Shown piece by piece: positions 7,168-15,551 of a stretch of DNA of 27,400 bases (positions within the stretch are counted from its first letter, which is position 1; each line of letters starts with the position of its first letter). Both the position numbers and the translations under genes were made by a program. The stretch comes from CBCPNA01 sp965120415 (GTDB lineage Bacteria; Bacillota; Clostridia; Lachnospirales; CAG-274), in contig CBCPNA010000056.1 in assembly GCA_965120415.1 (NCBI GenBank), positions 1 to 27,400 of the forward strand, read 5' to 3'. Under the pieces are notes generated by a model that was given only the letters and a program-made list of their open reading frames with translations, was not told where the DNA came from and ran no database searches.

Positions 7168-8445
7168 TTATTTGTTAAAAAGCTTAGTTTTACCTTTCAT
7201 ATAAGGTATTAAAACTTCTGGTATATTAACAGAACCGTCTTTATTTTGGTAATTTTCTAATATAGCAGCAACAGTTCGCCCAACGGCAAGCCCACTTCCG
7301 TTTAATGTATGGACAAATTTTGCTTTATCATTAACATTAGCTTTAAACTTAATGTTAGCCCTTCTAGCTTGAAAATCTTCAAAATTAGAGCAGCTTGATA
7401 TTTCTACGTATCTATTATAGCTAGGCATATAAACTTCTATATCATATGTCATAGCAGAAGAAAAGCCTAAATCTCCTGCACAAAGCCTAACTACCCTATA
7501 AGGAAGCTTTAAAGCTTTTAATATATTTTCTGCATCTTCTGTAAGCTTTTCTAATTCTTCATAAGACTTTTCTGGCAATGTAAATTTAACAAGCTCTACT
7601 TTATTAAACTGATGTTGCCTTATAACCCCTTTCGTATCTCTCCCTGCTGCTCCTGCCTCTGCTCTAAAGCAAGCTGTATAAGCACAATGGCTAATAGGCA
7701 AAATATTTTCTTCTAATATTTCATCTCTGTAAAGATTAGTAACCGGCACTTCGGCTGTAGGCACAAGATAATAGCTAGTATCTTTTATTTTGAACATATC
7801 TTCTTCAAATTTAGGCAATTGCCCTGTACCTTGCATGCTATCTTTATTTACAATTTGCGGAGGTAATATTTCTGTATAACCATGGCTTTCTGTATGCATA
7901 TCTAGCATAAAATTTATCAAAGCTCTTTCAAGCATAGCCCCCTCTTTTTTGCATATAGTAAACCTTGAGCCTGTTATTTTAGCCGCTCTTTTAAAATCAA
8001 AAATATCTAGCTCTTCTCCTATAACCCAATGGGGCTTTATTTCAAAATCAAAGCTAGGAGGAGTTAAAAAGGTTCTTATTTCTTCATTCTCTGTATCGTC
8101 TATCCCAGGCTTTACCCTTTCATTAGGGGTATTAGGTATAGCCAAAAGCAAAAGCTTTATTTCTTCATCTAGTGCTTTTACCTGTTCGTCTAGTGCTTTT
8201 ATGTTATCAGAAAGCCTTTTCATATCTTCCATAATAGGGGCTATATCTTTGCCCTCTTTTTTAAAAATAGGTATATTTTTACTTGTTATATTTTGTTTAT
8301 TTTTAAGTTCTTCTACCTCTGTTAAAAGCTCTCTTCTTTTTTTGTCAAGTGGTAAAACCTTTTCTATATTATAATCTTTATTTCTTTTATCTAATGCCTT
8401 TTTTACACCTTCAAAATCCTCTCTTATCCTTTTAATATCTAGCAT
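7168..8445 (-). CDS. serS: Seryl-tRNA synthetase
   Basis: Charges tRNA-Ser (and tRNA-Sec where present) with serine; a class II synthetase. Residues about 1-110 form the long antiparallel coiled-coil arm that grips the tRNA (KKALDKRNKDYN through LDEQVKALDEEIKLL). The catalytic core follows, with motif 2 around FRAEAGAAGRDTKGVIRQHQ and motif 3 with GSGLAVGRTVAAILENYQ, then the conserved ending NIPEVLIPYM. The 425-residue length is standard. The start ATG (8445) has AAGGGAG about 8 nt upstream. A matching promoter lies at 8510-8538, giving a leader of about 58 nt, too short for a T-box. The gene is first in a likely serS-dapL transcript. Confidence 0.96.
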   Translation of the reverse strand: MLDIKRIREDFEGVKKALDKRNKDYNIEKVLPLDKKRRELLTEVEELKNKQNITSKNIPIFKKEGKDIAPIMEDMKRLSDNIKALDEQVKALDEEIKLLLLAIPNTPNERVKPGIDDTENEEIRTFLTPPSFDFEIKPHWVIGEELDIFDFKRAAKITGSRFTICKKEGAMLERALINFMLDMHTESHGYTEILPPQIVNKDSMQGTGQLPKFEEDMFKIKDTSYYLVPTAEVPVTNLYRDEILEENILPISHCAYTACFRAEAGAAGRDTKGVIRQHQFNKVELVKFTLPEKSYEELEKLTEDAENILKALKLPYRVVRLCAGDLGFSSAMTYDIEVYMPSYNRYVEISSCSNFEDFQARRANIKFKANVNDKAKFVHTLNGSGLAVGRTVAAILENYQNKDGSVNIPEVLIPYMKGKTKLFNK

Positions 8446-8509
8446 TTTACCACTCCCTTAATAAAATATAATAATAGCGTCACAAAAAGCTTTAAATCTG
8501 TTATATAGT

Positions 8510-8538
8510 ATTATACAGTATGTTTTTTATTTTTTCAA
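8510..8538 (-). promoter_or_regulatory. Promoter of serS-dapL
   Basis: On the minus strand TTGAAA (8538-8533) is followed after 17 nt by TATAAT (8515-8510). It lies in the 182-bp divergent region between serS and the GH18 gene. I could not find an equally good plus-strand promoter for the GH18 gene there, only AT-rich -10-like boxes near 8585 and 8602. Confidence 0.65.
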
Positions 8539-8627
8539 GTTAATTTTTAATATTTTTTATATATACTTTTGTAAAAAAATATTATATAATAATATATATT
8601 GTATACTATCATTGAGAGGTAATATTA

Positions 8628-10364
8628 ATGAAAAAAACAAAACGTTTTCAAAAATTATTTATTATTTTTATTTTATTTATAATTATTTTAACCATTTTTA
8701 TTTTAATTAAACCTTATATGCCAAATTTTCAAAAAATAGATTATAAAGAAAGCCTTAACCTAGAACAAGACGATGTTATCTTGCTTTTTAACAACGATAA
8801 TGTCGATATAGAAAGTAAAGCTATAATAGAAGATGACGAAATATTTTTACCGGTTGATTTTATTAAAAAATATGTCGACGAATATATATTTTGGGATGAA
8901 AATGAAAATAAGCTTACTATAACAACAGAAAATAACGTAATACGCATGCAAACAGAAGAGCTAGAATATTTTGTTAACAACGAGCCTTTAAGCCTTGATG
9001 TACCTATATACAATATAGACTCTATAGCTTATATACCATACAGCTTTTTAAAAGAATTTTATTCTAATTTTGATTTTGAAATAATATCTTCACCTTCTCT
9101 CAAAACAACTGTCGATATAAAGCAAAAAGATTTAGAAGAAAAGCATTATTCTTTAAAAAGAGGGGCAAAATTAAGAACAGAACCTTCTGAAAAAGCTCCT
9201 ATAATAGCAAAATATAAAGATTTAATCTTGACAAACGATGTTATACTAGTTTCTGAACAAGAAGACTTTTATAAAATCAAAACATATGAGGGCTATGTAG
9301 GTTATGTAAACAAAAGATATTTGATAGAAAGCGAAATAAATACAAATCAAAATAACGCTAAAGAAGATACAGAAGCTATAGAAGATACAGAAAGCACAGA
9401 AAATAGCTCTGATGAAAAACTAATTATCGTTTTTGACCAAGTGACAACTTTTGCAGCCAACCGTACAGAAAGCAGAAGAACATACCATGAAGGGGTAGAT
9501 GTATTAGTTCCTACATGGTTTTCATTTGAAAATACAGACGGCGATATAATAAATATAGCAGATAAAAGCTATGTAGAATGGGCTCACCAAAATGGCTATG
9601 AGGTGTGGGCGCTTTTAACAGACAATTTTGATAGCGAAATATCACATGCTATTCTTTCTTCTACCTCTGTTAGAGAACATGTTATAAAGCAGCTTTTGGC
9701 TTTTGTTTCTCTTTATAATCTAGACGGTATTAATATAGATTTTGAAAGTGTACCAACCGATGATGGAGACTATTATATACAATTTTTAAGAGAGCTTGCC
9801 CCTCTTTTAAAACAGCAAGGGACAACCTTATCAGTCGATTTATTTGTGCCAAAACCATGGACAGAGCATTATCAAAGAGAAGAAGTAGGCAAGATTGTCG
9901 ATTATGCAATAGTTATGGGCTATGATGAGCATTATTCAGGCTCAGAAACATCAGGCAGCGTCGCTTCTATATCGTGGTCTAATGAAGCTATTGTATCTTC
10001 TCTTAAGGAAAATATACCTAATGAAAAGCTAATCTTAGGTATACCATTTTATACAAGAATATGGACAGAAATAACATTAGAAGACGGCACTACAGAATTA
10101 TACTCTAAAGCTTATGCTATGGAAGATGCGTATAACTTTATAATAGATAAAGAGGGCGAATTTGTATGGCTTGAAGATATGGGGCAATATTATGGAGAGG
10201 TTACAGAAGGCAATACAACATATAAAGTATGGCTTGAAGAAGAAGAAAGCGTTAAAAAAAGGCTTGAGCTTGTTTTAAGATACGATATAGCAGGGTGCGC
10301 CGCTTGGAAAAGAGGGCTAGAAAAAGAAAGCATATGGAGCGTATTAGAAAATACTTTAAAATAA
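8628..10364 (+). CDS. Membrane-anchored glycoside hydrolase family 18 protein with SH3-like domain
   Basis: Probably hydrolyses a beta-1,4-linked amino-sugar polymer such as peptidoglycan outside the membrane. It has a basic N-terminus and one membrane segment (about 9-28), acting as an uncleaved anchor. A region resembling the copper amine oxidase N-terminal (stalk) domain follows (about 65-165), then a bacterial SH3-like domain (about 170-232, with LRTEPSEKAPIIAKY and GYVGYVNKRYL), an acidic Glu/Thr/Asn linker (235-262), and a GH18 barrel to the end. The GH18 signature is DGINIDFE (366-373), with E373 the expected proton donor; VMGYDEHY and a late GCAAWKRGLE strand also fit. The layout resembles spore-cortex and cell-wall lytic GH18 enzymes of Firmicutes, but the exact substrate is inference. 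Start ATG has GAGAGG upstream. First gene of a likely four-gene operon. Confidence 0.88.
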   Translation: MKKTKRFQKLFIIFILFIIILTIFILIKPYMPNFQKIDYKESLNLEQDDVILLFNNDNVDIESKAIIEDDEIFLPVDFIKKYVDEYIFWDENENKLTITTENNVIRMQTEELEYFVNNEPLSLDVPIYNIDSIAYIPYSFLKEFYSNFDFEIISSPSLKTTVDIKQKDLEEKHYSLKRGAKLRTEPSEKAPIIAKYKDLILTNDVILVSEQEDFYKIKTYEGYVGYVNKRYLIESEINTNQNNAKEDTEAIEDTESTENSSDEKLIIVFDQVTTFAANRTESRRTYHEGVDVLVPTWFSFENTDGDIINIADKSYVEWAHQNGYEVWALLTDNFDSEISHAILSSTSVREHVIKQLLAFVSLYNLDGINIDFESVPTDDGDYYIQFLRELAPLLKQQGTTLSVDLFVPKPWTEHYQREEVGKIVDYAIVMGYDEHYSGSETSGSVASISWSNEAIVSSLKENIPNEKLILGIPFYTRIWTEITLEDGTTELYSKAYAMEDAYNFIIDKEGEFVWLEDMGQYYGEVTEGNTTYKVWLEEEESVKKRLELVLRYDIAGCAAWKRGLEKESIWSVLENTLK

Positions 10365-10401
10365 TTAGAAAAAGTTTTTAAAATTTGAAAGAAGTTTTAT
10401 T

Positions 10402-11418
10402 ATGCAAAATTTTAATAATTTAACATTAGAACAAAAAATATATTCTTATGAAAAAGAATATACAGCAATAGGTATAGGTAATTGCAAGCCTTTTTACCAT
10501 CTTAAAAAGCGTTTAGAAAATACAGATACCCCTTTTGTAAAAAAAGATATAAATAAAAGAATTTATCCTAAATATTCAAGAGAAACAGCCAAAAGTATTA
10601 TAGCTATAGCCTTTAGCTATAATAAAAAATATGTAGGTAAACTTGATAACAGATTAAGGGGCAAAATATCTATAGGGGCAATAGGCACAGATTATCATGT
10701 TTTGGTTAAAAATGAGCTTTTAAAAATAAGAGATGAGCTAGGTTTGCACGGCGACGCTTTTGTAGATACCGGCTATCTTGTAGATAGAGAAGTTGCTAAA
10801 AGATGTAAACTTGGGGTAATAGGCAAAAATTTCAATTTAATAAATGAAAAGCTAGGCTCTATAGTTTATTTAGGCTATTTATTAGTCGATGAAGTTTTAA
10901 AGCCTACAAGACAAACAAAAGCTTTTAAAAAATTTAAAAATAATATTTGCAAAAATTGTGATATATGTATAAAAGCTTGCCCTGGAGGTGCTATAAAAAA
11001 AAGGTTCGATTACAAAAATTGTATATCTTATTTAACCCAATGCAAAACACTTTCTACAGAAAGAGAAAAAGCTTTAATAGGCAAGCAAATTTACGGCTGT
11101 GACATATGCCAAAAAGTTTGCCCTTATAATAAAGATAAATTTTATGAAAAAATAGAAGATATAGATTTATTTTACCCAGATATAGAAAAACTTTTGTTTA
11201 TATCTAATGCAGAATTTGAAAATAGCTATAAAAAATCATCTAGTGGCTGGAGAGGCAAAAAGATTTTACAAAGAAACGCTATAATAGCATTAGCAAATGA
11301 TATATATAAAGATGAAAGCATAGCCCTTTTAAAAAAGGTTATAGAACATGATAAAAGAGAAGATATAAAACAATATGCAATATGGGCTATAGATAAATTA
11401 AATAAAAAAAAGAGGTAA
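10402..11418 (+). CDS. queG: Epoxyqueuosine reductase
   Basis: Catalyses the last step of queuosine tRNA modification, reducing epoxyqueuosine to queuosine at the wobble base of GUN-anticodon tRNAs, using cobalamin and two [4Fe-4S] clusters. Ferredoxin-like cysteine clusters are visible: C183, C186, C189 and C193 (CKNCDICIKACP) and C233, C236 and C240 (CDICQKVCP), with further cysteines at 207 and 214. The catalytic Asp lies in DTGYLVDREVAKRCKLG (about 122-138). The C-terminal part (about 270-338) looks like the HEAT-type helices of QueG. The length of 338 is somewhat short of the longest family members, but all key elements are present. The ribosome site is weak (GAAAGAAG). It is 37 nt after the GH18 gene and 3 nt before recU, so the three are very likely cotranscribed. 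Confidence 0.92.
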   Translation: MQNFNNLTLEQKIYSYEKEYTAIGIGNCKPFYHLKKRLENTDTPFVKKDINKRIYPKYSRETAKSIIAIAFSYNKKYVGKLDNRLRGKISIGAIGTDYHVLVKNELLKIRDELGLHGDAFVDTGYLVDREVAKRCKLGVIGKNFNLINEKLGSIVYLGYLLVDEVLKPTRQTKAFKKFKNNICKNCDICIKACPGGAIKKRFDYKNCISYLTQCKTLSTEREKALIGKQIYGCDICQKVCPYNKDKFYEKIEDIDLFYPDIEKLLFISNAEFENSYKKSSSGWRGKKILQRNAIIALANDIYKDESIALLKKVIEHDKREDIKQYAIWAIDKLNKKKR

Positions 11419-11421
11419 AAC

Positions 11422-11955
11422 ATGGGCTATTTTAATTCTCGTGGGCTACGTGGTAGCAATTTAGAGCATTTTATAAATATTACAAATAATGTATATAAAG
11501 AAAATAATTTGGCAATAATTCAAAAGATACCAACCCCTATTACCCCTATAAAAATAAATAAACAAGACAAAACTATCAGCCTTGCTTATTTTAATGAAAA
11601 AAGCACTGTCGATTATATAGGGGTTGTACAAGGTATACCTGTATGTTTTGATGCCAAAGAAACAAGCAAGCCCTTTTTGCCCTTCCAAAATATACATAAC
11701 CATCAAGTAGAATTTATGGAAACTTTTGAAAAGCAAAAGGGCGTTGCCTTTATATTAGTGTATTTTAAGCTTTATGACAAATATTTTTATTTGCCCTTTA
11801 AAATTTTTAAAAAATGGTGGGCTAATAAAGATACCGGTAGAAAATCTATCCCCTTTAATGACTTTCCTTTAAAATATGAAATAAAATTTAACCCTAAATT
11901 TTATATACACTATTTACAAGCATTAAATACATACCTAAAAGATGAAAATTTATAA
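11422..11955 (+). CDS. recU: Holliday junction resolvase RecU
   Basis: RecU cuts Holliday junctions in recombination, repair and chromosome segregation in Firmicutes, as a homodimer. The 177-residue protein opens with MGYFNSRGLRGSNLEHFI, typical of the family. The nuclease core is STVDYIGVVQGIPVCFDAKE (61-80): D64, D77 and K79 fit the metal-binding and catalytic positions, with E15 near the N-terminus also conserved. The following LPFQNIHNHQVEFM helix region is characteristic. In Bacilli recU is usually paired with a class A penicillin-binding protein gene; here its partners are queG, 3 nt upstream, and two envelope glycosidase-like genes. The start ATG follows AGAGGT closely. Confidence 0.92.
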   Translation: MGYFNSRGLRGSNLEHFINITNNVYKENNLAIIQKIPTPITPIKINKQDKTISLAYFNEKSTVDYIGVVQGIPVCFDAKETSKPFLPFQNIHNHQVEFMETFEKQKGVAFILVYFKLYDKYFYLPFKIFKKWWANKDTGRKSIPFNDFPLKYEIKFNPKFYIHYLQALNTYLKDENL

Positions 11956-11969
11956 AGGAGTGTATTTAA

Positions 11970-13199
11970 ATGAGGGTGTTTATATTTCTTCTTTCTTTTA
12001 TTTTAGTTGGTTGCCAAAATAATATTAATGAAGAAATTGTAGAAGCAAGCCTTGAAAGTTATTCTTCAAATATAGAGCTTTATAACCTATATTTAAAAAA
12101 TGATTCTTACACATTAAATAAATATGAACAAGAAGAAAATGTATATTTAGGCATTTATTTAAAAGATGCTACAGGCGACTTTATAATAGATTTTGAAAGC
12201 ACTACTAACACAAGTCATAGCATATATCTATATAATTTAAAGCTAGATGAAAGCTTTCCTCTTTCTTTTGTTTTAAACTGCTATTCTAAAAATAAAGTAC
12301 CTTTTATAACAATTTTACCTCCAGACGACATTACAAAAACTTACGACAAAACTATATTAAAAAATCTAGCTAAAGAATTTGGCAATTTAAATATACCTAT
12401 ATTTGTTAACTTTTACCCTTTAGATCAAAATTTAGCCCAAACTCCTACCGCTTACAAGCAATTTTTTAAAGAAGCCAAAATATATTTTGATATGTATGCA
12501 TCTAACGTATCTTTTGTTTGGACTATAGATGAAAGCTATGTATACGACTACAGCACATATTACCCTGGCGATGAATATGCAGATTGGGTAGGTATAAATA
12601 TTTTTGAAAATATAGAAGATGAAGATTTAAACATAATATTTGATACACTTGATATATTTTATAACACATTTCAAAATATAAAACCTATAGCTATATCAAA
12701 CCTTGGTATTTCCCATTTTTCTAACAGTAGCTATAAATATAATATAAATACAAAAATAGATGAGCTTGAGCGTTTTTATAGCTATATTCCTTCTAAATAT
12801 CCTCAAATAAAGATGATTAATTATATAAACGATTCTGCTTATAGAAATAATGAAAATTTATCTATTTACCAAAACTATTCTTTAACAGATAGCAAAAATG
12901 TTTTAAAAGCCTATCAAGATTTAATTTCTAACAAAATATTTAAAACTTATGTTAGCCTAAATACAGAAAATAAAGCTTATGCCCAAAAAATAAAAATGCC
13001 ATTTTTGGTATATAAAAAAGATGATTCTTTTTTTATAGATGAAAGTGCTGTTATTAAGCTTGGCTATGAAGATTATTTAAATACATTAAGCACATCTTTG
13101 ATAGATAACAAAACTTTATATAACCTAAATGAGCTTACAAGCCTACTTGATATAAATATCACTATCGATACAGAAAATAAAAATATTATTTTAGATTAA
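11970..13199 (+). CDS. Lipoprotein with GH26-like (beta-mannanase-like) barrel
   Basis: A predicted lipoprotein: the signal peptide MRVFIFLLSFILVGC ends in lipobox LVGC with Cys15 as the lipid attachment site. The central region (about 55-300) resembles the TIM barrel of GH26-like proteins: FITILPPDD strand, FVNFYPLDQ, FVWTIDESYVYDYSTYYPG and YADWVGINIFE, the last being a common signature of that fold. In true GH26 enzymes two catalytic glutamates occupy the ends of strands 4 and 7; a convincing pair is not clear here, so activity is uncertain. The C-terminal ~70 residues (YNLNELTSLLDINITIDTEN) look like a copper amine oxidase N-type stalk module, related to that in the GH18 protein encoded upstream. 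AAAGGAG precedes the start. The gene ends the GH18-queG-recU operon. Confidence 0.6.
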   Translation: MRVFIFLLSFILVGCQNNINEEIVEASLESYSSNIELYNLYLKNDSYTLNKYEQEENVYLGIYLKDATGDFIIDFESTTNTSHSIYLYNLKLDESFPLSFVLNCYSKNKVPFITILPPDDITKTYDKTILKNLAKEFGNLNIPIFVNFYPLDQNLAQTPTAYKQFFKEAKIYFDMYASNVSFVWTIDESYVYDYSTYYPGDEYADWVGINIFENIEDEDLNIIFDTLDIFYNTFQNIKPIAISNLGISHFSNSSYKYNINTKIDELERFYSYIPSKYPQIKMINYINDSAYRNNENLSIYQNYSLTDSKNVLKAYQDLISNKIFKTYVSLNTENKAYAQKIKMPFLVYKKDDSFFIDESAVIKLGYEDYLNTLSTSLIDNKTLYNLNELTSLLDINITIDTENKNIILD

Positions 13200-13237
13200 T
13201 ACTATTATAAAACAAAAAAAGTAAATATAAATTTGTA

Positions 13238-13266
13238 TTGACATGCTTTTTATACTATTGTATTAT
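13238..13266 (+). promoter_or_regulatory. Promoter of the folD-rimO-pgsA-cinA-recA operon
   Basis: TTGACA (13238-13243), 17-nt spacer, TATTAT (13261-13266): a strong sigma-A type match. Expected transcription start is near 13273, leaving a leader of about 60 nt with one hairpin. Confidence 0.72.
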
Positions 13267-13279
13267 TTATATATACTAT

Positions 13280-13304
13280 AGCCTGTCTGCCTTTTGCAGA
13301 GGGC
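13280..13304 (+). promoter_or_regulatory. Leader hairpin before folD
   Basis: In the predicted leader, TCTGC and GCAGA pair around a CTTTT loop, extended by AGCC with GGCT across a small internal loop. No T-run follows, so it is not a terminator. It is too short to match the known ZTP or tetrahydrofolate riboswitches. A stabilising or control role is only a suggestion. Confidence 0.4.
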
Positions 13305-13333
13305 TTATTATTAAATTTCGAAAAGAGGATTTT

Positions 13334-14182
13334 ATGGAAAAAGTTATAAATGGATATAATATAGCAACAGGTATTAAAGATAACCTTAAAAACACAGTTA
13401 GCAAGCTTAATAAAAAGCCTTGTCTTGCTATAATAATTTTAGGTAATGATACTGCTAGTCATATTTATATAAAAAATAAAATTATCGCTTGTGATTACAT
13501 AGGTATTAAATATAAAAAATTTGCTCTTCCAGAAGATACAAAAGAAGAAGAGCTTTTAGCCTTAATAGATAGCTTAAATAACGATAAAGATATAAACGCT
13601 ATATTAGTCCAGCTCCCTCTGCCTAAACATATTAATGAAGAAAATGTATTTTTAAAGATTAACCCTTTAAAAGATGTAGATGGCTTTACTCCATTTAATA
13701 AAGGGCTATTATTAAATAGTAGCCCTTCTTTTATCCCTTGTACCCCTCTTGCATGTTTAACGCTTTTAGAATATAAAAATATAGATTTAAATTACCAAAA
13801 TTGCCTTATTATAGGTAGAAGCAATATAGTAGGGCGTCCTCTTTTTCCCCTGCTTTTAAGCAAAAACGCAACTGTTACAATAGCCCATTCCAAAACAAAT
13901 AATCTTGATACATTAACCAAAAACGCCGACGTAATATTTATTGCTATAGGCAAGCCTCACTTCTTAACTAGTGATATGATAAAAAAAGATGCTATAATTA
14001 TTGATGTAGGCATTAATAGATTGCAAGACGGCACAATAGCTGGCGACTGCCATTTTGATAGCTGTTATGAAAAGGCAAAATATATAACCCCAGTACCTAA
14101 AGGGGTTGGGGCTATGACTGTTGCTATGCTTATGCAAAATTGCATAAAAGCTTATCATTTACAAAACAAAAAGGAGAATTAA
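13334..14182 (+). CDS. folD: Bifunctional methylenetetrahydrofolate dehydrogenase / methenyltetrahydrofolate cyclohydrolase
   Basis: Interconverts 5,10-methylene- and 10-formyl-tetrahydrofolate with NADP, supplying one-carbon units for purines and fMet-tRNA. The 282-residue length is normal. Signatures present: YIKNK (Y45, K49; the catalytic Tyr-Lys pair), VQLPLPKHI, KDVDGFTP, the Rossmann dinucleotide site GRSNIVGRP, GINRLQDGTIAGDC and the family ending YITPVPKGVGAMTVAMLM. I place the start at ATG 13334 behind AGAGGA, since homologues begin here; a TTG frame opening at 13238 coincides with the promoter -35 box and cannot be translated from that transcript. It ends 1 nt before rimO and leads a five-gene transcript. 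Confidence 0.95.
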   Translation: MEKVINGYNIATGIKDNLKNTVSKLNKKPCLAIIILGNDTASHIYIKNKIIACDYIGIKYKKFALPEDTKEEELLALIDSLNNDKDINAILVQLPLPKHINEENVFLKINPLKDVDGFTPFNKGLLLNSSPSFIPCTPLACLTLLEYKNIDLNYQNCLIIGRSNIVGRPLFPLLLSKNATVTIAHSKTNNLDTLTKNADVIFIAIGKPHFLTSDMIKKDAIIIDVGINRLQDGTIAGDCHFDSCYEKAKYITPVPKGVGAMTVAMLMQNCIKAYHLQNKKEN

Positions 14183-14183
14183 A

Positions 14184-15539
14184 TTGATTGATAATATAAA
14201 AATATCGTTTATATCTTTAGGTTGCGACAAAAACTTAATAGATAGCGAAATTATGCTTGGGCTTATAGATGAAGCTGGATACAAAATAACCCAAAACGAA
14301 GAAGAGGCAGATATAATAATTGTGAATAGCTGTGGCTTTAAAGCAGATGCAAATGAAGAAGGTATAGAAAATATATTGCGTGTTGCTGATTACAAATTTA
14401 CCGGCAAATGTAAGGGGCTTATTTTGGCTGGATGTATGGCACAACGCTATAAAGAAGAAATATTTGAAAATTTACCTGAAGTCGACGCTATAGTCGGCAC
14501 TAGCGATTTTGAACAGATTATTACCGTTATAAAAAGCTTACTTTCTGGGCAAAAAAGGATAAAGCTTATATCAAGTAATAATAAAAAACTTAATGAAAAC
14601 AATTCTCTCAAAAGACTTGTTACAACAACAGGCGGCTTTGCTTATCTTAAAATAGCAGAAGGCTGCGACAAAAGATGCACCTATTGCACTATACCTTCTA
14701 TAAGGGGCAATTTTAGGAGCAGAAGTATGGAAAGCCTATTAGATGAAGCTAACTTTTTAGTAAAGCAAGGAGTTAAAGAAATAATACTAGTTGCACAAGA
14801 TACATCCTTATACGGCACAGATTTATATAATGGTAAAAAGATGCTAGCAAGCCTTTTACAAAATCTAGCCAAAATCAAAGATTTAGACTGGATAAGGATA
14901 TTATATTGTTATCCAGAACATATAGACGATGAGCTTATAGAAGAAATAGCAAGCAATAAAAAAGTATGCAACTATATAGATATGCCTATCCAGCACGCTG
15001 ACGATAAAATTTTAAAGCTAATGGGGCGTAAAAGTACAAGACAATCTATAGAACAAACTATTTTAAAATTAAAAGAAAAAATACCAGATATATGTATAAG
15101 GACAACTTTTATGGTTGGCTTTCCTAATGAAACTGAAAAAGAATTTCAAAATCTTTTAGATTTTATCAAAAAAATAGAATTTGATAGGCTTGGGGTTTTT
15201 ACATATTGCCGTGAAGAAAATACCCCCTCTTACAATATGCAAAATCAAGTTGAAGAAGATATTAAAATAGAAAGGCAAAATATTATTTTACAAGCCCAAA
15301 AAGATATTTCTTTAAAAAAATGTAAACAATTTATAGGCAAAACCCTTAAAGTTATAGTAGAAGGCAAAATAGAAGAAGATAATATATATTGTGGAAGAAG
15401 CTTTAGAGATTGTTATGAAATAGACGGTTTTGTATTTTTTGAAAACACTACATCTGCCCCTCTTATATCAGGCGAATTTTATAATATAAAAATAACAGAT
15501 GCTTATGAATATGATTTAATAGGAAATATTGTTTTTTAA
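14184..15539 (+). CDS. rimO: Ribosomal protein S12 methylthiotransferase
   Basis: A radical-SAM enzyme that adds a methylthio group to an aspartate of ribosomal protein S12. The N-terminal methylthiotransferase domain carries three cysteines (C14, C50, C84) for the auxiliary [4Fe-4S] cluster. The radical-SAM domain carries CDKRCTYC (C161, C165, C168) and the NFRSRSMESLLDEA stretch. A C-terminal TRAM domain (about 385-451) contacts substrate. SLGCDKNLIDSE at the N-terminus distinguishes RimO from MiaB. Start is TTG 14184, with AAGGAG 7 nt before it; no ATG is better placed. It is 1 nt from folD and 12 nt from pgsA. Confidence 0.94.
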   Translation: MIDNIKISFISLGCDKNLIDSEIMLGLIDEAGYKITQNEEEADIIIVNSCGFKADANEEGIENILRVADYKFTGKCKGLILAGCMAQRYKEEIFENLPEVDAIVGTSDFEQIITVIKSLLSGQKRIKLISSNNKKLNENNSLKRLVTTTGGFAYLKIAEGCDKRCTYCTIPSIRGNFRSRSMESLLDEANFLVKQGVKEIILVAQDTSLYGTDLYNGKKMLASLLQNLAKIKDLDWIRILYCYPEHIDDELIEEIASNKKVCNYIDMPIQHADDKILKLMGRKSTRQSIEQTILKLKEKIPDICIRTTFMVGFPNETEKEFQNLLDFIKKIEFDRLGVFTYCREENTPSYNMQNQVEEDIKIERQNIILQAQKDISLKKCKQFIGKTLKVIVEGKIEEDNIYCGRSFRDCYEIDGFVFFENTTSAPLISGEFYNIKITDAYEYDLIGNIVF

Positions 15540-15551
15540 AGGAGTTTTGCT

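Noticed and set aside
13238..13333. N-terminal extension of FolD from TTG 13238
   Set aside because: The TTG is part of the promoter -35 box TTGACA, and homologues begin at the ATG of 13334, which has its own ribosome site.
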